A DNA stretch of 64,000 nucleotides from Methyloprofundus sp. (lineage in GTDB: Bacteria > Pseudomonadota > Gammaproteobacteria > Methylococcales > Methylomonadaceae), in assembly GCA_012960135.1 (NCBI GenBank), contig DUBW01000043.1, positions 1-64,000 of the forward strand, in the 5' to 3' direction. The notes beneath the pieces were generated by a model. That model made no database searches, was not told the origin of the DNA, and saw only the letters and a program-made list of their open reading frames with translations. Position 1 is the stretch's first letter. Every line of letters begins with the position of its first letter. Positions 1-9,574 of the stretch are shown here, piece after piece. The position numbers and the translations under genes were made by a program.

Positions 1-183
1 GGGTATAAAGAATGTATATCGCATAAAGGCGGTCCCTTGTAACGTGGCTGGCAATATTAATGTCGGAACAATAGTACCGTAAGAAAAAGTGTATTTAATC
101 TGACCCAACCCAACCCTAAAAAATTGGGTTTGAGTTTGATAGCCGTTATTACTGTGTATCAATTAGCGGTAGGGAGGCAAACT

Positions 184-220
184 AAAAAAGGCGGCATGGT
201 TTTTCCATGTCGCTTTTTTT
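184..220. terminator. Rho-independent terminator-like hairpin
   Basis: GCGGCATGG-TTTTT-CCATGTCGC stem flanked by A-run and T-run. Confidence 0.65.
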
Positions 221-305
221 GTTAGAGTGTGCCGATAAATAAAAAACTGGAAGAAAACTAATGAAAACAATGCGGTCAGTTCCGAATTGCGAATTAGTTC
301 TGAGC

Positions 306-1004
306 TTAGGGGCAGGTTGAGGGTCCCCTTAATTCTAAAGATGCTGGCTTACCCAGTCTGTTTTCTTCATATGTCTCTAGCCATAATGGATATTTAAGCA
401 TAGCCTTGGAAAATAACTGGCTTTGTAAATGGTGTTTTAGCCAGTTTTTCAAATAAGTATAAGAGCCATCACGGAAGTGTTGTCGATTGACTCGAGAGAA
501 CTGCCGCACAAAAGGTAATAATGCAAAATCAAGCAAGCTGGGTGTAGAGCCCATTAAAAATAGGTGTTGTGACAAGCGTTGTTCTAATGCCTGTATAAAA
601 GGTTCACATTGTAGGCGGCATTCTTCTTCATTATCTTCATGAAAACGTTTGGCACGTTTGTAGCGTTCTAAAGTGGGTTTAAATTGTTGGTCATTTTCAT
701 TAATGATTGTCAGCATTTCAGGCAATGCTTTTGCATCTTCTGCATAAAGTAAATTGTTAGGGTCACTAATATTTAGAGCCCATAACATAATATCTAGACT
801 TTCATCGATAACCTGAGCGTGAGCCTCCGTACCCAACACTAAAACGGGCACTGTGCCTTTTGGGGAAAGCGCTAATAGTTCAGCAGGCTTGTTTTGCATC
901 ACAATAGCGCGAATTAATACGGTTTGTTCAGACATTAAAATGGCAAGTCTGGCGCGCATTGCATAGGGGCAGTTTTGCAGGGAGTACAGTATGGGCTGTG
1001 TCAT
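306..1004 (-). CDS. Glutathione S-transferase family protein
   Basis: N-terminal thioredoxin-like 'LYSLQNCPYAMRARLAI' and GST layout; start placed at internal Met (MTQPILYS) rather than ORF start 1028. Confidence 0.75.
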   Translation of the reverse strand: MTQPILYSLQNCPYAMRARLAILMSEQTVLIRAIVMQNKPAELLALSPKGTVPVLVLGTEAHAQVIDESLDIMLWALNISDPNNLLYAEDAKALPEMLTIINENDQQFKPTLERYKRAKRFHEDNEEECRLQCEPFIQALEQRLSQHLFLMGSTPSLLDFALLPFVRQFSRVNRQHFRDGSYTYLKNWLKHHLQSQLFSKAMLKYPLWLETYEENRLGKPASLELRGPSTCP

Positions 1005-1040
1005 AAAGAGTGTGCTATTTGTGTACAACCCATGGGCTAT

Positions 1041-3290
1041 TTACAGTCCTTTTCTGTATTGATTGCTAGTCGATAGTGCCACCATTTGGTGAAGGTTTTG
1101 CTGGGCTATCTCATCACCGTTTAGGATATTTTCAAATTGACTAATTAATTGTGCTTTGTCTGGATCTGCTTTAGATCCTGAACCAATGTCAGTGAGATCA
1201 ATAAAAAATTCATCAAATAAATCGCCAAGATCATTCACGATGTCGACATTTAAAAACTGCTCGTCATTATAGATGCTAGGGTAGCCACCTTTTTGTTTAT
1301 CAATGGCAAAAGAAACCCCCTTAGTGTTGGTGATAGTGGTTGATTTTTCGCATTTCAGCATACAGCCATCTTCAATACTGGGTTTGTCACAGCCGACAGT
1401 ACGCTGGAAGAAGCACTGTCTGCTGGTCATCATTAAAATAGGGTGATAAATGCTGTATAACAATTTGAAGTTTTTAGGTCGTGCGATTTTTTTGATTTGT
1501 AAGCGGTTTATTTCGTTTGAAATAAAAGCACCCGCACAGTTTAATTCTTCTTGTAGGGTTAATAAGGCATAGGAATTGGTGGTGTTTAAAAAGGGGCCAG
1601 CAATCCACTCAATGTCCATTTCAAACGCTTTGTATGCAATCCCAGTGTTATTGCTGACAAGTCGTTTGGGACGAACCTGTTCTAAAATCCGTACTGATTC
1701 GTCATAATCTTTGCCAATTAAAACTGCAGGGAACCACGGAATTAAACGTGGATTATTTAATAAAATATCGATGTGTTTATTGCAGCCTTTTTTTAGACTT
1801 TCAGGTAATTTGAAATACACATCTGCATCGGTTAAATCACATAAGAATAGATCTTTTATATCGGCTATTAAAATTGATAAGCTCGGCTTGTCAGAGAGTT
1901 TTTTGTGCTTAACTAATTCGGGAATATCGACGTGAGGAATTATTTTGGCAGAATTATTGAGTAATAAAGTCGCTTGGTTTTTAAGTGTGGTTACTTCCTT
2001 AAAGGGAACGCTTAAATTTTCACCCAAGGCCGTGCAATTAAAATCATTAATGTCAAAATTATTGAAAGCAAAGTTTTTGAATGATTTCTCTAAGGCAGTC
2101 TGATTAATGGGTGATTGCTGGGCAGGGCTTAGTGTGGATTCTGTTTGTAGCGTATGCGTTTTATCGTTATCACCTACGATGATAATTAAGCTTAATGGTT
2201 CGTTCAGATGGCCTGAAAAAGATAAAGAAATACTTGGTTTGGCAATGCTAAGGTCTTTTATTTTTTCAGCAAGTTCATCACCCAGAAGGTTTTTTTGCTG
2301 ATAATGATTGTTCTTAACTTGCTCGATATCTTTTAATAAAACCACTTTACTTTCTTTTACCGCATGTTTAAGGCTGTAATCACGCGGGCTGTCGATAAAC
2401 ATATCTTTGGTGAGATTACCGGTTAAAAAAGAGTTGGTAAAGTCGCGGTTAAAAACATGATGTAAGTTAGAATCATCATTTTGTAATTGTCCCGACTGTT
2501 CAAACGTGTCGATTTGTTTACGCCAAGTGTCAACGACGGTATAGACATAGTGTGCATTTTTGATTCGACCTTCAACTTTTAGAGAGTCAACCCCTGCATC
2601 AACGAGTGCCGGAAGATCAAAATAGGCAGAATTATCTTTTAGGTTAAGAGGATAGATATTACCTGTTTCTGTCACTTCATATTCATCGCGACAGGCTTGG
2701 CTGCAACTGCCACGGTTGCCCGAGTTACCTACGCTCACTGAGCTAGAATAGCACTGACCAGAAAAAGCTACGCACAAAGCACCATGTACAAAAACTTCGC
2801 TTAACAGGTCATGTTGATGGGCAACTGAGGTTAGTGATTTTATTTCGTTGATATTAAGTTCTCGCGACAAGTTAAGTCGTGTTGCGCCTAATTTTGCAAG
2901 AAACTTAATTTGCCCTTCGTTATGTGTTGTTAGCTGTGTTGAAGCGTGAACATTTAACGTAGGGAAGTGTTTTTTTACTAAATTGAAAACGCCCAAATCT
3001 TGCACGATAATACCATCGATTTTGGTGTTAACGAGTTTGTTTAGAATCTTAATTAAACTCGCCATTTCTTGCTCTAAAATAACCACGTTTAGGGTCAGAA
3101 ATACCTCACAATCGTACTGGTGAGCGAGGCGTAAAATTCCATCTAAATCGTCAAAAGACAAATTAGATGCTCTGTTGCGAGCATTGAAATTAACTAAACC
3201 ACAATACACGGCATTAGCACCTGCAATAACGGCTGCTTTAATGGATTCAACATCGCCGCCAGGCGATAATAATTCAATTTTTTTATTCAT
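1041..3290 (-). CDS. U32 family peptidase, long RlhA-like form (possible 23S rRNA C2501 hydroxylation protein)
   Basis: MNKKIELLSPGGDVESIKAAVIAGANAVYCG; VHGALCVAFSGQCYSSSVSVGNSGNRGSCSQACR signature of U32 proteins; 749 aa. Confidence 0.8.
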   Translation of the reverse strand: MNKKIELLSPGGDVESIKAAVIAGANAVYCGLVNFNARNRASNLSFDDLDGILRLAHQYDCEVFLTLNVVILEQEMASLIKILNKLVNTKIDGIIVQDLGVFNLVKKHFPTLNVHASTQLTTHNEGQIKFLAKLGATRLNLSRELNINEIKSLTSVAHQHDLLSEVFVHGALCVAFSGQCYSSSVSVGNSGNRGSCSQACRDEYEVTETGNIYPLNLKDNSAYFDLPALVDAGVDSLKVEGRIKNAHYVYTVVDTWRKQIDTFEQSGQLQNDDSNLHHVFNRDFTNSFLTGNLTKDMFIDSPRDYSLKHAVKESKVVLLKDIEQVKNNHYQQKNLLGDELAEKIKDLSIAKPSISLSFSGHLNEPLSLIIIVGDNDKTHTLQTESTLSPAQQSPINQTALEKSFKNFAFNNFDINDFNCTALGENLSVPFKEVTTLKNQATLLLNNSAKIIPHVDIPELVKHKKLSDKPSLSILIADIKDLFLCDLTDADVYFKLPESLKKGCNKHIDILLNNPRLIPWFPAVLIGKDYDESVRILEQVRPKRLVSNNTGIAYKAFEMDIEWIAGPFLNTTNSYALLTLQEELNCAGAFISNEINRLQIKKIARPKNFKLLYSIYHPILMMTSRQCFFQRTVGCDKPSIEDGCMLKCEKSTTITNTKGVSFAIDKQKGGYPSIYNDEQFLNVDIVNDLGDLFDEFFIDLTDIGSGSKADPDKAQLISQFENILNGDEIAQQNLHQMVALSTSNQYRKGL

Positions 3291-3626
3291 CTTGCGGCTC
3301 AGTAATGATAGAAAGTGACTAACAAGTCAGTTTAATGCGGGTTTATAATGGGAGCTAACCATAATACTATGCATTAAAGTTAGAGTTTGTTTACTACTTA
3401 TAGTGGTTCTAATTCTCCCCGTTCCTGAAAGGTAGATGACTTCAAATACTTTTTTGTAATACAGACTCAAAAAAACTCTCAAGCGTGAATCAGGGGGTTA
3501 GCCCGCTTGATTTTTAATGTGACTACAAAACAAGATTTAGCATAAGCGGGGATAATAGCATATTGTTTTCTTCTATTACTTACAAGGGAAAACAAGAGAT
3601 AAAAAAAGGAGTCAGTGCCCTATCTA

Positions 3627-4961
3627 CTAAAGTTTCCATCCTTTCCAATAAGAATAAATGGTGGGGAAAACAATTAAGACCAACAGTAATGTCGAGGCCA
3701 TACCGCCTACCATCGGCGCAGCAATTCGCTTCACGACATCGGCCCCTGTGCCTGTTCGCCATAAAATAGGTGTTAGCCCTATTAATGTGGTCATACCACT
3801 CATCAGCTTGGGTCGTATACGACGTGCTGCACCATCAACAATGGTTTCGGTAAGATCCTGTTGGGTGTGTAAACGATTGTCAGCTATGCGCTGGCGATAG
3901 CTTAAATCCAGATAGAGCAACATCAATATGCCCATTTCGGCGGCCAGTCCTGCCAGTGCAATCATACCAACCCAGACGGCAATGCTCAGATTGTATTCCA
4001 GTAAATATAATAGCCAAACGGCACCGATCAGTGAAAAAGGAATGGCTAATAAAATAATCAGGGTTTCGACTAGTGAGCCGTGATTAATAAATAGCATAAG
4101 GAAGACAATCAATAAGGTGACGGGAACCAGTATTTTGAGTGTTTCTTTAACCCGCTCATAGTATTTAAACTGCCCAGCCCACTCGACTCTGACACCTTGT
4201 GCCAGAGTTACTTTTTCATCAACAACCTGTTGGGCTACGGTAACATAATCGACAAAGCTAATATCTTTGACATCAACAAATATCAATGAGACCAGTTCTC
4301 CTGCTTCATTTCGAAGCATGGGCGGACCATTGATAAATTCAAGTTTGCTTAATTGACTCAAAGGAACGTGTGCACCACTGGGTGTTGGTACCAGGACTTG
4401 TTTCAAGGCTTCGGGATTGTCACGAAAATCACGGGCATAACGTAAATTGATGTCATAACGTTCGCGTCCTTCAATGGTTTTTGACACCGTCAATCCACCA
4501 ACAGCGGCGCTAAGCACTTCTTGCACATCATCGACAGTTAAGCCATAACGGGCGATTTTATCCCTGTCGATGCTGAAATCAATATAATAACCACCGGTTA
4601 ACCGTTCGGCAAAAGCGCTACGGGTATGAGGTGCTGTTCGTTCATCATTTAGCAAGGCGTGTTCGATAGCGACTGCACTGGCCTCAATATCGTCCAGATT
4701 GTCACCAAAGACTTTAATGCCCAGCCCTGAACGAATACCTGTCGCCAGCATTTCAGTGCGGGTCTGGATAGGCATCCACCAGATATTAGGCATACCGGGG
4801 TATTGTAATTTCTGATCCATTTCGGCAATCAGCTGGTCCCAGGTCATCCCTATACGCCATTGATCTTTGGGTTTTAGGGTGATGACCGTTTCAACCATGG
4901 ATAAAGGAGCCGGGTCAGTTGGGCCAGCGCCGAGTTTACGATGGTAGTGGCGAAGTGGCAC
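3627..4961 (-). pseudogene. 5'-truncated CusA/HME-type RND efflux permease (C-terminal part only)
   Basis: 'TDPAPLSMVETVITLKPKDQWR...GIKVFGDNL...' through the normal C-terminal TM region; about 440 aa of an expected ~1040; homology stops abruptly near 4925. Confidence 0.8.
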
Positions 4962-4982
4962 GTACGCAGGACGTCTGGGGCG

Positions 4983-5090
4983 CCGAAGGCATTAGCGGTC
5001 GCGTTAAGTTTTTGCCGCTTGCTTGGGCTGGGATGCCCAAAACAAGCTTTCGCAAAAATAGCGACTCCCCGTGGTTCCATTGGTTCGCTA
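4983..5090 (-). repeat. Dispersed hairpin repeat, copy 1
   Basis: On minus strand CGGGGAGTCGCTATTTTTGCGAAAGCTTGTTTTGGGCATCCCAGCCCAAGCAAGCGGCAAAAACTTAACGCGACC; similar to 50508-50595. Confidence 0.75.
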
Positions 5091-5152
5091 ATAGCTGAAT
5101 AGCGTTACTCTCTCTTACTCTCTGCTTGCTAATAAGGCTTTGAAATAAGATA

Positions 5153-5806
5153 TTATCTCAGGCATTTCTGGTCATTGTGTTGTGGGTTATTGACCCAGTT
5201 ACTTACCGGCTTAAGTTCTATGTTCTGGTATGCATCGCTTATTAATAGTTGTTCTGTGGTTTGCAGAAGCGCTTGTTTATTTAACCAGTCTTTATAATGC
5301 TGACTATCTATGACAGCAGGCATTCGCTTGTGTATGGGTTTTATCAACTCATTAGCTGACCGGGTAATAATGCTACAGCTATAAATAGTTTCTGTACCAT
5401 GCTCCCAGTATTCCCAGAGTCCAGCGAAGGTAATTAGTTGATTGTCTTTACGGCTAATACAGTAGGCCTGTTTACCATGCTTGGACTGTTTCCATTCATA
5501 AAATCCGTTTGCTAGTATCAGGCAACGGCGCTGTTTATATGCTGTTCTGAATGCAGGTTTTTCGGCTAGTGTTTCTGCACGAGCATTGATTAAATGATGG
5601 CTGACTTTGTTGTCTTGAGACCAGTGTGGAATTAACCCCCAGTATAAATTAACTGCTTTATAGCCGTCATTATCCAGCTTGACGATGGTAAGTATTTTTT
5701 GCCCTGGGGGGATGTTGTAGCTCGTTTCATAGTGTGGCAATCCTGGTAACTGAAAAGTGTCTATCAGCTGTTCTGGACTCACTGTTAAGTAAAATCGACC
5801 ACACAT
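5153..5806 (-). CDS. SOS response-associated peptidase (SRAP/YedK/HMCES family)
   Basis: MCGRFYLT catalytic Cys2 start, 'NARAETLAEKPAFRTAYKQRRCLILANGFYEWK', 'HKRMPAVI'. Confidence 0.93.
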   Translation of the reverse strand: MCGRFYLTVSPEQLIDTFQLPGLPHYETSYNIPPGQKILTIVKLDNDGYKAVNLYWGLIPHWSQDNKVSHHLINARAETLAEKPAFRTAYKQRRCLILANGFYEWKQSKHGKQAYCISRKDNQLITFAGLWEYWEHGTETIYSCSIITRSANELIKPIHKRMPAVIDSQHYKDWLNKQALLQTTEQLLISDAYQNIELKPVSNWVNNPQHNDQKCLR

Positions 5807-6185
5807 AAATATCTCAGCTTAATATCAATAGCAAGCTTCATTGTAATTGATACGGAAAATAAGGGCGGTATGTTTTTATAGCGATGAATTTCAGCCCTCG
5901 GTTTCAACACAAGCAAGACTGATCCCTTATAAAGGAGGTCGGGCTTTTTTATTATGGCCTTGTTATCAAGTCCATCCTAATTTCCTCACCATTAAAGGGT
6001 TGTTGTAAACAGCAAGGCAGCAACCCCAACAATACAGCTTCATCTGCTACATTATCAAAAGGAATGCGACCATTATCTATTGTCTTAGCTGCATGTCTAA
6101 CCCTCGGTAGTTTCAATAGTCGTTTAGGTTTTGTCCAAATTCATATAAAATTCCATGCATAAATAATTATAGTTAGGAGAGTTTA

Positions 6186-6689
6186 GTGGGTATTTTGTCA
6201 ATTCTTGAGTTCCCTGATCCGCGTTTGCGTACTGTTGCAGAGCCTGTGAAGAAGGTTGATAAAGCGATCAAGAGCCTGGTTAATGATATGCTAGAGACTA
6301 TGTATGAGGCGCGTGGCGTGGGTTTGGCGGCCACTCAGGTGAATGTACATAAGCGTATTATCGTTATTGATACCAGTGAAGATAAAAACCATCCGCTCTG
6401 TTTAATCAATCCTGAGATTATTGAGCAGACGGGGAAAGAAGAGTCTGATGAAGGCTGTTTATCAGTGCCGGGTGTTTTCGAGCCTGTGCAACGCGCTGAA
6501 GAGATTAAGGTGAGTGCATTAGATAAAGATGGGAAGTTGTTTGAAATAGAAACGGGGGGGTTATTATCAGTCTGTATACAGCATGAAATGGATCACTTGC
6601 TAGGTAAACTATTTGTCGATTACCTGTCGCCTTTAAAGCGTCAAAGAATTAAAAAGAAAATGAATAAGTTACATAAAAGAGAAAAATAA
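6186..6689 (+). CDS. def: Peptide deformylase
   Basis: [35 protein letters not shown] motifs; GTG start. Confidence 0.96.
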   Translation: MGILSILEFPDPRLRTVAEPVKKVDKAIKSLVNDMLETMYEARGVGLAATQVNVHKRIIVIDTSEDKNHPLCLINPEIIEQTGKEESDEGCLSVPGVFEPVQRAEEIKVSALDKDGKLFEIETGGLLSVCIQHEMDHLLGKLFVDYLSPLKRQRIKKKMNKLHKREK

Positions 6690-6693
6690 ACAG

Positions 6694-7617
6694 ATGAGAA
6701 TTATTTTTTCGGGAACACCTGAGTTTGCAGTTCCAGCATTACAAATGTTACTCGACTCTAAGCATGAGGTGGTTGCGGTTTATACTCAACCAGACAGGCC
6801 GGCTGGGCGTGGGCGGAAATTACAGGCTGGCCCGGTTAAGAGCCTGGCATTAAACGCAGACATTCCTGTGTTTCAACCAGGCAACCTGAAGCAGGAAGCC
6901 GATATTGTCCAATTAAAAAGCCTGAATGCTGATTTAATGGTGGTTGTGGCTTATGGGTTAATTTTATCTCAGGAAGTCATAGATATTCCCAGGCTGGGTT
7001 GTATTAATATCCACGGTTCTTTGTTACCTCGCTGGCGTGGGGCCGCGCCAATTAATCGCGCGATTATGGCTGGTGATAAAGAAACCGGTGTTACCATTAT
7101 GCGCGTAGTCAAGAAGCTGGATGCCGGCGATATGTTGCATAAAACAGCATCTACCATTGGTGAGCATGAAACCGCGAGTGAATTACATGATCGCATGAAA
7201 GTTATGGGGGCAGAGGGCTTGCGCAAAACATTAGAGTTGATGCAGGCTAATCAGTTACAGCCTGAAAAACAGAATGAAGCATTAGTCACTTATGCACATA
7301 AGCTGGAAAAAAGTGAGTCAGTGTTAGATTGGACCGGATCCGCGCTTGAATTGTCTAGACAGATACGTGGCTTAAATGCTTGGCCGGTGGCACAGACAAA
7401 ATTGCAGGATAAGATTATGCGTGTATGGCGTGCCGAAGTGATAGACGGCAGTAATCGTGTTACCCCCGGCTTGATTTTAAATGATGAGAAGCATATAGAT
7501 GTAGGTACAGGGGATGGTGTCTTGCGTTTGCTGGAGATTCAGATGCCTGGAAAAAAACGTATGCAGGCAACAGATTTTTTAAATGCGCATCATGTTGCAG
7601 GGGTGCAGCTGAGTTAA
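6694..7617 (+). CDS. fmt: Methionyl-tRNA formyltransferase
   Basis: MRIIFSGTPEFAVPAL, NIHGSLLPRWRGAAPINRAI; follows def. Confidence 0.97.
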   Translation: MRIIFSGTPEFAVPALQMLLDSKHEVVAVYTQPDRPAGRGRKLQAGPVKSLALNADIPVFQPGNLKQEADIVQLKSLNADLMVVVAYGLILSQEVIDIPRLGCINIHGSLLPRWRGAAPINRAIMAGDKETGVTIMRVVKKLDAGDMLHKTASTIGEHETASELHDRMKVMGAEGLRKTLELMQANQLQPEKQNEALVTYAHKLEKSESVLDWTGSALELSRQIRGLNAWPVAQTKLQDKIMRVWRAEVIDGSNRVTPGLILNDEKHIDVGTGDGVLRLLEIQMPGKKRMQATDFLNAHHVAGVQLS

Positions 7618-7749
7618 ATGGCATTTCTTGGCAAGCAAAAATGGAGTGCAATCGCTTTAGCTATGGCTGTTATAAGAACCAGGCTGAAGCTTTTCTACCC
7701 TGCTTGTTAGTGTGTAGGTTACGTCCATCAATAGTAAAGGAAAGATGAA

Positions 7750-9033
7750 TTGAATTCTCGCTTAGTAGCAGCAAATATTATCGTAAAAGTGTTGACAGGC
7801 AAGTCCTTGACAGCGGCACTTGAAGAGGCATGGAGTCAGGTTGATGATATGCAGGAAAAAGCGTTTATACAGGCTTTATGCTATGGCACAATTAGGCAAT
7901 ATTATCGGCTGGAATTTATTCTGAACCAATTAGTCAATAAGCCTATTAAGGACAAAGATATTCAGATTAAAGCTTTAGCATTACTGGGTTTGTATCAGCT
8001 GAATTATATGCGAGTTAAAGATCATGCGGCGGTTTCTGAGACGGTAGCGGTGATGAAAAAAAAGCAGTGGGCAAAGTCATTGCTGAATGCCGTGTTGAGG
8101 CGGTATTTACGTGAACAGGATGAATTGGAGGCACTGGCTGATAAGCACGTTGCTTATGCGCATCCTGACTGGATGATTAAGGCGGTTAAAGCAGATTGGG
8201 AAAGTGAGGGCAAGCAAATTCTGCTGGAAAACAATCAGGCACCTCCGATGAGCTTGCGTGTCAATAAGCGCTTTTGTCAACGCGATGATTATCTAAAATT
8301 GCTGGCAGAGCAAGAAATAGCAGCCAATGCTCTTGAATTTTCGGCTCAGGGCATTATTTTAACTGAGCCTGTGATGGTGGATAAGTTGCCTAACTTTGCT
8401 GCAGGCTGGGTGTCAGTTCAAGATGCAGCGGCGCAATTGGCGGCAGAGCTTCTTGATGCACAGCCTGGAGACAGTGTGCTAGATGTTTGTGCTGCACCGG
8501 GTGGCAAGACTGCGCATATTCTGGAATATCAGCCTGAAATTAAAAGCATGCTGGCAATAGATATTGATGACAAGCGGCTGGCAAGAGTAAATGAAAATTT
8601 AACTCGATTGGGGCTCGACGCTAGCTTGTTGGCTGCTGATGCGACACAACCTGAAAGTTGGTGGGATGGTGCTGTATTCGAGCGCATTTTACTGGATGCG
8701 CCGTGTTCTGCTTTAGGGGTTGTGCGCCGGCATCCGGATATTAAGTTACTGCGCCGCTCTGAAGACATTGCTCAGCTAAAAGCGTTGCAGCAAGAAATTT
8801 TGCAGGCTGTATGGAAGTTGCTGGCCCCGGGTGGAATATTGCTTTATGCAACCTGTTCAATTTTAAAGCAGGAAAATGAATCTCAGATTGAGCATTTTTT
8901 GCAACAACATGATGATGCGCAAGAATTACCGATAGAAGCTGGCTGGGGAGTTGACCGGCCATTTGGCAGGCAGATATTAACGGGTAGCCATTTCATGGAT
9001 GGTTTTTATTATGCGCGTTTGCAAAAAAAGTAA
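7750..9033 (+). CDS. rsmB: 16S rRNA (cytosine967-C5)-methyltransferase RsmB
   Basis: NusB-like N-term; DVCAAPGGKTAHILE, LDAPCSALGVVRRHPDIK, ATCSILKQENE; TTG start. Confidence 0.94.
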   Translation: MNSRLVAANIIVKVLTGKSLTAALEEAWSQVDDMQEKAFIQALCYGTIRQYYRLEFILNQLVNKPIKDKDIQIKALALLGLYQLNYMRVKDHAAVSETVAVMKKKQWAKSLLNAVLRRYLREQDELEALADKHVAYAHPDWMIKAVKADWESEGKQILLENNQAPPMSLRVNKRFCQRDDYLKLLAEQEIAANALEFSAQGIILTEPVMVDKLPNFAAGWVSVQDAAAQLAAELLDAQPGDSVLDVCAAPGGKTAHILEYQPEIKSMLAIDIDDKRLARVNENLTRLGLDASLLAADATQPESWWDGAVFERILLDAPCSALGVVRRHPDIKLLRRSEDIAQLKALQQEILQAVWKLLAPGGILLYATCSILKQENESQIEHFLQQHDDAQELPIEAGWGVDRPFGRQILTGSHFMDGFYYARLQKK

Positions 9034-9574
9034 AACGCTGGCCTTGTATGGTCTGGTCATGCTACTTTGGGCGGGGCCTGCTTGCTATGTAGGGAGGCAG
9101 TATGTCGAAATTAAGCAGGCACAGTTACGATTGCAAGATAATAAAGCCAGGCTTAGCATTAAACTGGATTTTCAGTTGAGCCCTAGTGCGGAAGATGCTT
9201 TGTATAGTGGGATACCTTTATATTGGGATGTCTCAATAGTGCTTAAGCAGCAGCGTGACTTTTGGGACAAAACTTTGAGTGCCCGCACGTATCGATATAG
9301 CCTGGCCTACTATACGTTGCTGAATAATTTTCGCGTAAAGGATGAGCATAAAAAAGCATTTAGGCGCTTTTCCAGTCTGCAAGATGCATTACGATATATG
9401 CAGCATTTTGAGACTGAGGAGATGCCATTAACAGGCTATGTTGCAAATCAATGTATTATTAGTGTGTTAAACATATCGTTTGATAAGGAAATGCTGCCAG
9501 CACCCCTACGGCCTATTGCTTACTTTGATGAGCAGTGGAATCTGTCGACAAATGAGAGGCAATGGTGCGAATAA
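8999..9574 (+). CDS. DUF4390 domain-containing protein
   Basis: Single TM start, layout and location between rsmB and ntrY match the DUF4390 family. Confidence 0.75.
   Translation: MVFIMRVCKKSKTLALYGLVMLLWAGPACYVGRQYVEIKQAQLRLQDNKARLSIKLDFQLSPSAEDALYSGIPLYWDVSIVLKQQRDFWDKTLSARTYRYSLAYYTLLNNFRVKDEHKKAFRRFSSLQDALRYMQHFETEEMPLTGYVANQCIISVLNISFDKEMLPAPLRPIAYFDEQWNLSTNERQWCE

Noticed and set aside
1-305. Possible gene end at the left window edge
   Set aside because: No supportable reading frame; only the terminator-like hairpin at 184-220 is solid.
3478-3520. TCAAGCG...CGCTTGATTTTTA hairpin
   Set aside because: Weak stem and long loop; could be a terminator but the evidence is too thin to list as a feature.
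3563-3769. Plus-strand 68-aa ORF overlapping the RND gene end
   Set aside because: Mostly antisense to the RND C-terminus; no family match recognised.
4874-5080. 68-aa minus-strand ORF 'MEPRGVAIFAKACFGHPSPSKRQKL...'
   Set aside because: Lies over the dispersed hairpin repeat and the truncated RND boundary; no independent coding support.
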